From Pseudomonas indica NBRC 103045 (GTDB lineage: Bacteria; Pseudomonadota; Gammaproteobacteria; Pseudomonadales; Pseudomonadaceae): 64,000 nt of DNA. The translations under genes and the position numbers were made by a program. The notes beneath the pieces were generated by a model that did not search any database, was not told where the DNA came from, and saw only the letters and a list, made by a program, of their open reading frames with translations. The stretch covers positions 1 to 64,000 of the forward strand of contig NZ_BDAC01000020.1 in assembly GCF_002091635.1 (NCBI RefSeq), given 5' to 3'. Below, in pieces: positions 44,829 to 53,461 of this stretch (its first letter is position 1; every line of letters starts with the position of its first letter).

Positions 44829-45631
44829 TGGCCATGACCGACTTCACCACCGTCCAACTGGAAAAAGACCCGCGCGGTTTCGCCACCCTCTGGCTCAACC
44901 GTCCCGAGAAGAACAACGCCTTCAACGCCGAGATGATCCGCGAGCTGATCCTCGCCCTGGACGCGGTGCAGGACGACAAGTCGCTGCGCTTCCTGGTGGT
45001 GCGTGGACGTGGCAAGCACTTCTCGGCGGGCGCCGACCTGGCCTGGATGCAGCAGTCCGCCGCCCTCGACTACAACGCCAACCTCAACGATGCGCGTGAG
45101 CTGGCCGAGCTGATGTACAACCTCTACCACCTGAAAGTCCCGACGCTGGCAGTGGTCCAGGGCGCGGCTTTCGGCGGTGCCCTGGGCCTGATCGCCTGCT
45201 GCGACATGGCCATCGGCGCGGGCGATGCCCAGCTCAGCCTGTCCGAGGTGCGCATCGGCCTCGCCCCGGCGGTGATCAGCCCCTTCGTGGTCCAGGCCAT
45301 CGGCGAACGCGCCGCGCGCCGCTATGCGCTGACCGCCGAACGCTTCAGCGGCGAACGCGCCCGCGAACTGGGCCTGCTCGCCGAAACCTACCCGGCCGAC
45401 AGCCTGGACGAAGCCCTTGCCGGCTGGATCGACAACCTGCTGCTGAACAGCCCGCAGGCGATGCAGACCAGCAAGGAACTGTTCAAGGAAGTCGGCAGCG
45501 GCGTCCTCACCCCGGCGTTGCGCCGCTACACCGAAACCGCCATCGCCCGCATCCGCGTGAGCGCCGAAGGCCAGGAAGGGCTCCGCGCCTTCCTGGAGAA
45601 GCGTAAACCGGCCTGGCAGGAGCAAGCATGA
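44828..45631 (+). CDS. liuC: 3-methylglutaconyl-CoA hydratase LiuC
   Basis: The product has 267 residues from the ATG overlapping the liuB stop; an ATG at 44834 is equally possible. It is a crotonase-family enzyme with the oxyanion-hole segments RGRGKHFSAGADLAWMQQ and VVQGAAFGGALGLIACCDMAIG and the substrate loop LSEVRIGLAPAVISPFV. It hydrates 3-methylglutaconyl-CoA to 3-hydroxy-3-methylglutaryl-CoA, the step between LiuB/D and LiuE. No frame break. Confidence 0.95.
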
Positions 45632-45639
45632 TGTCCGCC

Positions 45640-45790
45640 CGCATCTCCGCCCTCTCACCCCAGCCCTCTTCCCAAGGGAGAGAGGGTGTCGTTCGTGCCC
45701 GATTCTCAATTCCGAGTCTTCGCCCCATCTCGTCATCCCCTCGCCCCTCTAGGGTGAGGGGAGCGATCCGCCAGGCACCGCAGGAGCCAA
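45640..45790. repeat. Interspersed repeat between liuC and liuD
   Basis: The 163-base space holds TCACCCCAGCCCTCTTCCCA with AGGGAGAGAGGG, then CCTCGCCCCTCTAGGGTGAGGGGAG, two inverted halves of a widespread repeat. The same CCCCAGCCCTCTCCCC element occurs at about 60232 and 60480. Confidence 0.7.
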
Positions 45791-45794
45791 CGCC

Positions 45795-47741
45795 ATGATC
45801 ACCACCCTCCTCGTCGCCAACCGCGGCGAAATCGCCTGCCGAGTCATGCGTACCGCTCGGGCGCTGGGCCTGCGTACGGTCGCCGTGCACAGCGCCATCG
45901 ACCGCAACGCCCGGCACGTCCAGGAAGCCGACATTGCCTATGACCTCGGCGGCGCCAAGCCGGCGGACAGCTACCTGCGTGCCGACCGGATCATCGCCGC
46001 CGCCAAGGCCTGCGGCGCCCAAGCGATCCACCCTGGCTACGGCTTCCTTTCGGAAAACGCCGGTTTCGCCCGCGCCATCGAAGAGGCCGGGCTGATCTTC
46101 CTCGGCCCGCCCGCGTCGGCCATCGACGCCATGGGCAGCAAGTCCGCCGCCAAGGCCCTGATGGAAGCGGCCGGCGTGCCCCTGGTGCCGGGCTACCACG
46201 GCGAAGCCCAGGACCTGGACACCTTCCGCCAGGCCGCCGAGCGGATCGGCTACCCGGTGCTGCTCAAGGCCGCTGCCGGTGGCGGTGGCAAGGGTATGAA
46301 GGTGGTGGAGCGCGAGACCGATCTCGCCGAAGCCCTGGCCTCGGCCCAGCGCGAAGCGCAATCCGCCTTCGGTGATGCGCGCATGCTGGTGGAAAAGTAC
46401 GTACTCAAGCCGCGCCACGTGGAAATTCAGGTGTTCGCCGACCGCCACGGCAACTGCCTGTACCTCAACGAGCGCGACTGCTCGATCCAACGCCGTCACC
46501 AGAAAGTGGTGGAAGAAGCCCCCGCCCCCGGCCTGACGCCCGCGTTGCGCAAGGCCATGGGCGAAGCGGCGGTGAAGGCTGCCCAAGCCATCGGCTACGT
46601 CGGTGCCGGCACCGTGGAGTTCCTGCTCGACGAGCGCGGCGATTTCTTCTTCATGGAGATGAATACCCGCTTGCAGGTGGAGCATCCGGTCACCGAAGCC
46701 ATCACCGGGCTCGACCTGGTGGCCTGGCAGATCCGCGTGGCCCGTGGCGAGCCGCTGCCGATCGGCCAGGAGCAGGTGCCGCTGAACGGCCACGCCATCG
46801 AGGTGCGGCTGTACGCGGAAGACCCGGACAACGACTTCCTGCCGGCCACCGGCACCCTCGACCTCTACCGCGAACCGGCCGCCGGGCCGGGCCGCCGCGT
46901 GGACACCGGCGTGCGCGAGGGCGATACGGTGTCGCCGTTCTACGACCCCATGCTCGGCAAGCTGATCGCCTGGGGCGAGAACCGCGAGGAAGCCCGCCAG
47001 CGCCTGCTGGCGATGCTCGACGAAACGCTGGTCGGCGGGGTGAAGACCAACCTCGCCTTCCTCCGCCGCGTGCTGGCCCACCCGGCCTTCGCCCGGGCCG
47101 AGCTGGACACCGGCTTCATCCCCCGCCACCAGGCGGACCTGCAACCGGTCGCCACGCCGCTCTCCGCCGAGTTCTGGCTGATCGCCGGGGAAGCCTTCCG
47201 CCAGAGCGAAGCCCAAGCCGCGCGCGATGACGACCCGCATTCGCCGTGGCGCCTGAACAGCGGCTGGCGCAGCGCCCTGCCCTATCAGACCGATCTGCAC
47301 CTGAGCTGCGACGACGAGCGCCACGTGGTGCGCCTGCGCAGCACCAACGCCGCTTCGCCGGTGCGCCTGGAAGGCGAGCGCCTGTGTATCGAGCAGGACG
47401 GCAGCACGCACCGGGTCGCGGCGATCCGCCGTGGCGATGCCCTCCACCTGCATTGGAACGGCGAGCTGCGCAGCGTCCGACGGGTCGACCCGATCGCCGA
47501 CGTCGAGGCCAGTCATCACCACCACGGCGGCTTGACCGCACCGATGAACGGCAGCATCGTCCGCGTGCTGGCGGAAACCGGGCAACGGGTCGAGGCCGGC
47601 GCCACCCTGGTGGTACTGGAAGCCATGAAGATGGAACACAGCATCCGCGCGCCCCATGCCGGTGTGGTCAAGGCGCTGTATTGCAACGAAGGCGAGCTGG
47701 TCAGCGAAGGCACCGCGCTGGTGGAGCTGGATGAGGCGTGA
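45795..47741 (+). CDS. liuD: 3-methylcrotonyl-CoA carboxylase alpha subunit LiuD (biotin carboxylase and carrier)
   Basis: The product has 648 residues. An N-terminal biotin carboxylase (about 1-450) shows LLVANRGEIACRVMRTARALG, ATP-grasp KAAAGGGGKGMKVV and EMNTRLQVEHPVTE. A middle domain joins it to a C-terminal biotin carrier (about 570-648) with the biotinyl Lys in VLEAMKMEHSI. It carboxylates biotin with ATP and bicarbonate and works with LiuB. Length and domain order are normal. Repeat-filled spaces precede and follow it. Confidence 0.96.
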   Translation: MITTLLVANRGEIACRVMRTARALGLRTVAVHSAIDRNARHVQEADIAYDLGGAKPADSYLRADRIIAAAKACGAQAIHPGYGFLSENAGFARAIEEAGLIFLGPPASAIDAMGSKSAAKALMEAAGVPLVPGYHGEAQDLDTFRQAAERIGYPVLLKAAAGGGGKGMKVVERETDLAEALASAQREAQSAFGDARMLVEKYVLKPRHVEIQVFADRHGNCLYLNERDCSIQRRHQKVVEEAPAPGLTPALRKAMGEAAVKAAQAIGYVGAGTVEFLLDERGDFFFMEMNTRLQVEHPVTEAITGLDLVAWQIRVARGEPLPIGQEQVPLNGHAIEVRLYAEDPDNDFLPATGTLDLYREPAAGPGRRVDTGVREGDTVSPFYDPMLGKLIAWGENREEARQRLLAMLDETLVGGVKTNLAFLRRVLAHPAFARAELDTGFIPRHQADLQPVATPLSAEFWLIAGEAFRQSEAQAARDDDPHSPWRLNSGWRSALPYQTDLHLSCDDERHVVRLRSTNAASPVRLEGERLCIEQDGSTHRVAAIRRGDALHLHWNGELRSVRRVDPIADVEASHHHHGGLTAPMNGSIVRVLAETGQRVEAGATLVVLEAMKMEHSIRAPHAGVVKALYCNEGELVSEGTALVELDEA

Positions 47742-47757
47742 TCACCGGGGCGATCCC

Positions 47758-47973
47758 TGTAGGGACGAATTCATTCGCCCGGCGAGGCTGAATTGGGCGA
47801 ATGAATTCGCCCCTACAGGTGTGCTATCCGGACCTTGTAGGAGCGAGCTCTGCTCGCGAAAAGGCCTATCGGCCATCGCGAATGAATTCGCTCCCACACC
47901 AAAGGCTGAGGCTTTGTAGGGGCGAATTCATTCGCCCGCCAAGGTAACGTCGGGCAGACGACTCCGCCTACAC
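47758..47973. repeat. Cluster of three hairpin repeats between liuD and liuE
   Basis: Unit 1 (47758-47817) has TGTAGGGACGAATTCATTCG facing CGAATGAATTCGCCCCTACA. Unit 2 (47836-47898) has TGTAGGAGCGAGCTCTGCTC facing CGAATGAATTCGCTCCCACA. Unit 3 (from 47915) has a good left arm and a degenerate right arm ending in GCCTACA near 47973. Units 1 and 2 can form long cruciforms or RNA hairpins. Their position inside the liu cluster could reduce read-through into liuE. Confidence 0.8.
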
Positions 47974-48008
47974 GAATGCCCCTCCCGGCTGGAATGAGAG
48001 AGAAGACG

Positions 48009-48911
48009 ATGGATATTCCGCAACAGGTCCGCCTGGTCGAAGTCGGTCCCCGCGATGGTTTGCAGAACGAGAAACAGCCCATCGAGGTGGCGGACAAGGT
48101 ACGCCTGGTCGATGACCTCACCGAGGCCGGCCTGGGCTATATCGAGGTGGGCAGCTTCGTGTCGCCCAAATGGGTGCCGCAGATGGCGGGCAGCGCCGAG
48201 GTCTTCGCCGGCATCCGCCAGAAGCCCGGCGTCACCTACGCCGCGTTGGCGCCCAACCTGAAAGGCTTTGAAGCGGCACTGGAAAGCGGGGTGAAAGAAG
48301 TCGCAGTGTTCGCCGCCGCCTCGGAAGCCTTTTCCCAGCGCAACATCAACTGCTCCATCGCCGAAAGCCTGGAACGCTTCGTCCCGGTGATGGACGCGGC
48401 GCGCCAACACGGTATCCGTGTCCGCGGCTATGTCTCCTGCGTGCTCGGCTGCCCCTACGACGGCTTCATCGCCCCGGAACAGGTGGCCGGCGTCGCCCGC
48501 GAGCTGCATGCCATGGGTTGCTACGAAGTCTCCCTCGGCGACACCATCGGCACCGGCACCGCCGGCGACACGCGCCGGTTGTTCGAGGTGGTCGGCAAGG
48601 ACATCCCCCGCGACAAGCTGGCCGGCCATTTCCACGACACCTACGGCCAGGCCCTGGCCAACATCTATGCGAGCCTGCTGGAAGGCATCGCCGTGTTCGA
48701 CAGCTCGGTCGCCGGTCTCGGCGGCTGCCCCTACGCCAAGGGCGCGACGGGCAACGTCGCCAGCGAGGACGTGCTCTACCTGCTCGAGGGCCTGGGTATC
48801 CGCACCGGCATCGACATGGACAAGCTGATCGATGCCGGCCAGCGCATCTGCCAGGTGCTCGGCAAGGCCAACGGCTCGCGCGTCGCCCGAGCCCGCCTGG
48901 CACAACGCTGA
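48009..48911 (+). CDS. liuE: Hydroxymethylglutaryl-CoA lyase LiuE
   Basis: The product has 300 residues from the ATG at 48009. It splits HMG-CoA into acetyl-CoA and acetoacetate. Signatures are present: VRLVEVGPRDGLQNE near the start, metal ligands in HFHDTYGQALAN, and the catalytic-Cys loop GLGGCPYAKGATGNVASEDV. This is the last step of the pathway, and the two genes after it handle acetoacetate. Confidence 0.96.
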   Translation: MDIPQQVRLVEVGPRDGLQNEKQPIEVADKVRLVDDLTEAGLGYIEVGSFVSPKWVPQMAGSAEVFAGIRQKPGVTYAALAPNLKGFEAALESGVKEVAVFAAASEAFSQRNINCSIAESLERFVPVMDAARQHGIRVRGYVSCVLGCPYDGFIAPEQVAGVARELHAMGCYEVSLGDTIGTGTAGDTRRLFEVVGKDIPRDKLAGHFHDTYGQALANIYASLLEGIAVFDSSVAGLGGCPYAKGATGNVASEDVLYLLEGLGIRTGIDMDKLIDAGQRICQVLGKANGSRVARARLAQR

Positions 48912-48928
48912 CAACCGAGGAACCTTCG

Positions 48929-48969
48929 GCGGAGCGCGGCGCTCTTACCATCGAGCGCCGCCGCTCCGC
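48929..48969 (+). terminator. Strong hairpin between liuE and the AtoE-like gene
   Basis: GCGGAGCGCGGCGCTC and GAGCGCCGCCGCTCCGC pair over 16 bp with one bulged C (48929-48944 with 48953-48969). There is no T-run, so partial attenuation within the cluster is likely. Confidence 0.6.
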
Positions 48970-49022
48970 TTGCCCTCCGGGGTATCGCGACTTCACGAAC
49001 AATAACGACAGAGGTTGAAGTC

Positions 49023-50363
49023 ATGCTCACCCGTATCACCGAGCTCAGCGTCAAGCTGGTGCAACGCTACCTCCCCTCACCGTTCGTCTTCGCCCTGCTG
49101 CTGAGCTTCATCGTGCTGGTCGCCAGCATGCTCGGCACCGGGCAGAGCCTGCCGCAGATGGCCAAGCACTGGGGCACCGGCTTCTGGAACCTGCTGATGT
49201 TCGCCATGCAGATGGCGCTGATCCTGGTCACCGGCCATGCGCTGGCCCGCGCGCCCCTGGTCAACCGCCTGCTTGACCGGCTCGCCCGGATTCCCACCAC
49301 ACCGGGTCAGGCCATCGTCACCGTGACCCTGGTCGGACTGGCCGGCGCCTGGCTCAACTGGGGCTTCGGCCTGGTCATCGGCGCAGTGTTCGCCCGCGCC
49401 CTGGCGCGCCAGGTGAAGGGGGTCGACTATCCGCTGCTGGTGGCCTCGGCGTACTCCGGCTTCCTCATCTGGCACGGCGGGCTATCCGGCTCGATCCCGC
49501 TGTCCCTGGCCACCGGCGGGGCGGACACCGAGCGCATGAGCGGCGGCGTGGTCACCGCCGCCATCGGCGTCGGCCAGACGCTCTTCACCCCGCTCAACCT
49601 CACCCTCATCGCCCTGCTGGTGATCGGCCTGCCGCTGCTCAACCGGGCCATGCAGCCGAAGCTGCCGAAGGTGGCCGATCCGGCCCTGCTGCACGAGCCC
49701 GAGCCGCAATCGCTGCCCCGGGAAACCCCGGCCCAGCGCATCGACGACAGCCGCCTGCTCGGTCTGGCCACGGTGGCGCTGGCCGCGGTGTTCTTCATCG
49801 GCTACTTCGCCGCCAATGGCTTCGCCCTGAGCCTGAACATCGTCATCGCCCTGTTCCTGTTCGCCGGCCTGCTCCTGCACGGCACTCCGGAGCGCTACAT
49901 GAACGCGGTGCAGGACAGCATCGGCGGCATCAGCGGCATCGTCATCCAGTTCCCCTTCTATGCCGGGATCATGGGCATGATGGTCGGCGCCAACGCCGAA
50001 GGCGCGTCGCTGGGCAAGCAGATCACCGATGCCTTCGTCGCCTGGTCGTCGGCCGATACCTTCCCGGTGCTCGCCTTCCTCAGCGCCGGACTGGTGAACG
50101 TCTTCGTGCCGTCCGGCGGCGGCCAGTGGGCCGTACAAGGGCCGATCATGCTGCCCGCCGGCCAGGCCCTGGGCGTGGCGCCCGAAGTGACGGCCATGGC
50201 CATTGCCTGGGGCGATGCCTGGACCAACATGATCCAGCCGTTCTGGGCCCTGCCGCTGCTCGGCATCGCCGGCCTCGGCGCGCGCGACATCATGGGCTAC
50301 TGCCTGCTGATGCTGCTGTACTCGGGCATCGTCATCAGCGCGGGGTTCTATCTGTTGGCATGA
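49023..50363 (+). CDS. atoE: Short-chain fatty acid transporter, AtoE family
   Basis: The product has 446 residues and about ten or more transmembrane segments. The family is recognisable from WGTGFWNLLMFAMQMALILVTG, GLAGAWLNWGFGLVIGA, FPFYAGIMGMM, VNVFVPSGGGQWAVQGPIM and WGDAWTNMIQPFWALPLLGIAG. AtoE proteins move short-chain acids such as acetoacetate or butyrate across the inner membrane. Its place between HMG-CoA lyase and acetoacetyl-CoA synthetase points to acetoacetate uptake or release. AGAGG precedes the ATG. Confidence 0.9.
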   Translation: MLTRITELSVKLVQRYLPSPFVFALLLSFIVLVASMLGTGQSLPQMAKHWGTGFWNLLMFAMQMALILVTGHALARAPLVNRLLDRLARIPTTPGQAIVTVTLVGLAGAWLNWGFGLVIGAVFARALARQVKGVDYPLLVASAYSGFLIWHGGLSGSIPLSLATGGADTERMSGGVVTAAIGVGQTLFTPLNLTLIALLVIGLPLLNRAMQPKLPKVADPALLHEPEPQSLPRETPAQRIDDSRLLGLATVALAAVFFIGYFAANGFALSLNIVIALFLFAGLLLHGTPERYMNAVQDSIGGISGIVIQFPFYAGIMGMMVGANAEGASLGKQITDAFVAWSSADTFPVLAFLSAGLVNVFVPSGGGQWAVQGPIMLPAGQALGVAPEVTAMAIAWGDAWTNMIQPFWALPLLGIAGLGARDIMGYCLLMLLYSGIVISAGFYLLA

Positions 50364-50454
50364 CCTGCCGGACATGCGAGGGCGTGCCATGCTTGAAGAG
50401 CTGGTGCATCCTCTAGCGATCACAACGAGTCGCTGGACAGTATGAGGACCTCAC

Positions 50455-52410
50455 ATGCAGACACCTCTCTGGACCCCCTCCGCCGAGCGTATCGCCGCCA
50501 CCCGCCTGGAAGCCTTCCGCAACTTCGCCAACCAGCGCCATGCCCTGGCGCTGGCCGACTACCCCGCCCTGCACGCCTGGAGCATCGAAGATCGGCCCGC
50601 CTTCTGGCAGGCCATCGTCGATTTCTTCGACGTACGCTTCCACCAGCCGCCGCGCAGTGTGCTCGAAGAAGGCGAGACGATGCCCAGCGCACACTGGTTC
50701 CCCGGCGCCACCCTGAATTTCGCCGAACACCTGCTGCGCCGCCGTGACGACCACCCGGCCCTGGTGGCCATCGGCGAGGACGGCTCGCGCGAGCAGTTGA
50801 GCTACGCCGAACTGGCCGCCCATGTCGCCGGCCTGCAGCGCAGCCTGGAAGCTGCCGGTATCGGCCCCGGCGACCGGGTCGCGGCCTTTATGCCGAACAC
50901 CTGGCAGACCGCGGTCGGCATGCTCGCCACCACCAGCCTCGGTGCCACCTGGTCGTCCTGCTCGCCGGACTTCGGCACCCAGGGCGTGGTCGACCGCTTC
51001 GGCCAGATCGAACCCAAGGTGCTGATCGCCGCCGCCGGCTTCCGCTACGCCGGCAACAACACCGACCTCACCGGCAAGCTCAACGAAATCCTCGAACGCC
51101 TGCCGTCGCTGCAACAGTTGATCGTCGTCCCCTACTCCAACCCGGCTGTCACCGCCGAAGTATTCCAGACCTCGGCCCGGGTCACGCTCTGGCAGGATAG
51201 CTACCGGCCCGGGGGTGAACCGCACTTCCAGCCGGTGCCGTTCGAACAGCCGCTGTACATCCTCTACTCCAGCGGCACCACCGGCGTGCCCAAGTGCATC
51301 GTCCACGGCACCGGCGGCGTGTTGCTCCAGCACCTCAAGGAACTGGGCCTGCACACCGACCTGCGCGCAGACGACTGCCTGTTCTACTACACCACCTGTG
51401 GCTGGATGATGTGGAACTGGCTGGTCTCCGGCCTGGCCCTGGGCGCCACCCTGGTGCTGTTCGATGGCTCACCGTTCCAACCCGGCCCGGAGCGGCTGAT
51501 GGACCTGATCGACGCCGAAGGCATTTCCATCTTCGGCACCAGCGCCAAATTCCTCGCCGCCCTGGAGAAGGCCGGCGTGCGGCCCGGCGCCAGCCATCGC
51601 CTGGAGCGCCTGCGGACGATTCTTTCCACTGGCTCGCCGCTGTCCCACGAGAGCTTCGAATTCGTCTACCGCGAGATCAAGGCGGACCTGTGCCTGTCGT
51701 CGATCTCCGGCGGCACCGACATCGTTTCCTGCTTCGCCCTCGGCAACCCGGTGTTGCCGGTCTGGCGCGGCGAGTTGCAGTGCAAGGGGCTCGGCATGGC
51801 CGTCGAGGTCTGGAACGACGCGGGCCAGCCGGTACACGGGGAAAAAGGCGAACTGGTCTGCACCCGGCATTTCCCGTCGATGCCGGTGGGATTCTGGAAC
51901 GACCCTGACGGCGCCAAATTCCACGCGGCCTACTTCGAGACCTTCCCCGGCATCTGGGCCCATGGCGACTATGCCGAAGAGACCGGGCACGGCGGCCTGG
52001 TCATCCATGGCCGCTCGGATGCCGTGCTCAACCCCGGCGGCGTGCGCATCGGCACCGCGGAAATCTACCGGCAGGTGGAAAAGGTCCCCGAGGTGCTGGA
52101 ATCCATCGCCATCGGCCAGGATTGGGCCGGCGACGTGCGGGTGGTGCTGTTCGTACGGCTGCGCGACGGCGTGGCCCTCGATGAGCCCCTGCAGGAGCGC
52201 ATCCGCGAGGTCATCCGCCGCAACACCACCTCGCGCCACGTGCCGGCGAAGATCGTCGCGGTGTCGGACATCCCGCGCACCATCAGCGGCAAGATCGTCG
52301 AGCTGGCGGTGCGCAACGTGGTCCATGGCCGGCCGGTGAAGAACACCGATGCGCTGGCCAACCCGGAGGCGCTGGAGCATTTCCGCAACCGTCGCGAACT
52401 GGCCGATTGA
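50455..52410 (+). CDS. Acetoacetyl-CoA synthetase
   Basis: The product has 651 residues, the normal length for the acetoacetate-CoA ligase group. ANL motifs are YSSGTTGVPKCIVHG, TTCGWMMWNWLVSGLALG, SISGGTDIVSCFALGNP, and C-terminal ISGKIVELAVRNVVHG with the catalytic Lys. The N-terminal HWFPGATLNFAEHLLR is typical of acetoacetyl-CoA and acetyl-CoA synthetases. It converts acetoacetate from LiuE to acetoacetyl-CoA, which a thiolase splits to two acetyl-CoA. A hairpin ends the cluster right after the stop. Confidence 0.94.
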   Translation: MQTPLWTPSAERIAATRLEAFRNFANQRHALALADYPALHAWSIEDRPAFWQAIVDFFDVRFHQPPRSVLEEGETMPSAHWFPGATLNFAEHLLRRRDDHPALVAIGEDGSREQLSYAELAAHVAGLQRSLEAAGIGPGDRVAAFMPNTWQTAVGMLATTSLGATWSSCSPDFGTQGVVDRFGQIEPKVLIAAAGFRYAGNNTDLTGKLNEILERLPSLQQLIVVPYSNPAVTAEVFQTSARVTLWQDSYRPGGEPHFQPVPFEQPLYILYSSGTTGVPKCIVHGTGGVLLQHLKELGLHTDLRADDCLFYYTTCGWMMWNWLVSGLALGATLVLFDGSPFQPGPERLMDLIDAEGISIFGTSAKFLAALEKAGVRPGASHRLERLRTILSTGSPLSHESFEFVYREIKADLCLSSISGGTDIVSCFALGNPVLPVWRGELQCKGLGMAVEVWNDAGQPVHGEKGELVCTRHFPSMPVGFWNDPDGAKFHAAYFETFPGIWAHGDYAEETGHGGLVIHGRSDAVLNPGGVRIGTAEIYRQVEKVPEVLESIAIGQDWAGDVRVVLFVRLRDGVALDEPLQERIREVIRRNTTSRHVPAKIVAVSDIPRTISGKIVELAVRNVVHGRPVKNTDALANPEALEHFRNRRELAD

Positions 52411-52416
52411 GTCAAT

Positions 52417-52436
52417 GGACCGCCGAACGGCGGTCC
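52417..52436 (+). terminator. Terminator after acetoacetyl-CoA synthetase
   Basis: GGACCGCC pairs perfectly with GGCGGTCC around a GAAC loop, 6 bases past the stop. A short TT follows. Confidence 0.72.
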
Positions 52437-52463
52437 TTGACTCTCGGAAACCTCATCTATACT
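52437..52463 (+). promoter_or_regulatory. Possible sigma-70 promoter of the binding-protein gene
   Basis: TTGACT (52437-52442) and TATACT (52458-52463) are good boxes separated by 15 bases, shorter than the ideal 17. They sit 33 bases before the GTG start of the next gene. Confidence 0.45.
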
Positions 52464-52496
52464 CGGATCATTTCAGCAGTCGGCGAGTCCTCCGTC

Positions 52497-53240
52497 GTGA
52501 ATATTCGAGCCCTTTGGCTATCTGCCCTCGTCCTGTCGTGCCTCGATGCCCCCGCCCAAGCCAGGGAACTCGAGCTTTACCTGATCGATGCACCGCCGCT
52601 GACCTTCGTCGAAGACCCGCAAGGCTATGGCCTGGTCGGCGACGTGGCCATCGCCGCCATCGAGCGGGCGGGCTACCAGGCCAAACTCAGCGTGTTGCCC
52701 TGGGCACGGGCACAGCGCTTCGTCAGCCTGGGCAGCGACCTGCTGATCATCCCGCTCTCGCGGATTCCCGAACGGGAAGACCAGTACACCTGGATCGCAC
52801 CGATCCTCACCATGGATCGCGCCTTCTTCAGCCTGGAGCACAAGGTCGATAGCTACGACGAGGCGAAGCAGCGCTTCCGCAAGATCGGCGTCGGTCTCGG
52901 CAGCGCCCAGGAAGCGACGCTGCTGTCGGAGGGTTTCCCGCCGAACCAGATCTACTCCATGAAGATCGGCGAAAACCCGGCCCACATGCTCGACCTCGGC
53001 CGTATCGACGCCTGGTTCAACGGCGTGCCGGAAAGCCTCTACATCTGGAAGAACACCGGCATCCAGCGCCGCCTGCGGATGGGCAAGGCCGTCACCTCCT
53101 CCGACCTCTACGTCGCCTGCTCGAAAAAATGCGACCCGGAATTGGTTCGGCAGTTGCGCGAAGCCATGGAAGCCATCCAGGCCGACGGCACCGCCCAACG
53201 CCTGCAGGACGCCTATCAGCTTCAGTTGCCGAAGCATTGA
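52497..53240 (+). CDS. Periplasmic solute-binding protein, amino-acid ABC type 3 fold
   Basis: The product has 247 residues from the GTG at 52497, which places a signal peptide (NIRALWLSALVLSCLDAPAQA) at the N-terminus; the frame is open 30 codons further upstream. The mature protein follows the SBP_bac_3 pattern (LYLIDAPPLTFVEDPQGYGLVGDVAIAAIERAGY; RAQRFVSLGSDLLIIPLSR; AWFNGVPESLYIWK). No permease or ATPase accompanies it, as is frequent for Pseudomonas orphan proteins of this type. The ligand is unknown. Confidence 0.8.
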   Translation: MNIRALWLSALVLSCLDAPAQARELELYLIDAPPLTFVEDPQGYGLVGDVAIAAIERAGYQAKLSVLPWARAQRFVSLGSDLLIIPLSRIPEREDQYTWIAPILTMDRAFFSLEHKVDSYDEAKQRFRKIGVGLGSAQEATLLSEGFPPNQIYSMKIGENPAHMLDLGRIDAWFNGVPESLYIWKNTGIQRRLRMGKAVTSSDLYVACSKKCDPELVRQLREAMEAIQADGTAQRLQDAYQLQLPKH

Positions 53241-53267
53241 AAAACCAGCCCACGGAACACTCCCACA

Positions 53268-53418
53268 CTCCGCGTCTTGCAACGAGCGGACGCGGAGCGT
53301 GCTGACAGGGGTTCCCACGCAGAGCATGGGAACCATCAAAGCGGTTCCGATCGTTCCCACGCTGGAGCGTGGGAATGCAGCCCCGGACGCTCCGCGTCCA
53401 TAGCAACGGCGGACGCGG
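53268..53418. repeat. Interspersed GTTCCCACGC repeats
   Basis: A perfect hairpin TTCCCACGCT-GG-AGCGTGGGAA (53354-53375) and a weaker relative GTTCCCACGC..GCATGGGAAC (53311-53332) are flanked by GGACGCGGAGCGT/ACGCTCCGCGTCC pieces. They fill the space between convergent genes. Confidence 0.75.
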
Positions 53419-53461
53419 ACCACCTTCTGCAGCTCTGTTTCGTGTCCAGCGCCCCCAACCG

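Noticed and set aside
45507-47657. 716-residue minus-strand frame opposite liuD
   Set aside because: liuD on the plus strand has every expected motif; the antisense frame has none.
47758-47973. Insertion sequence remnant between liuD and liuE
   Set aside because: No transposase fragment or target duplication; the structure matches short hairpin repeats seen elsewhere in the window.
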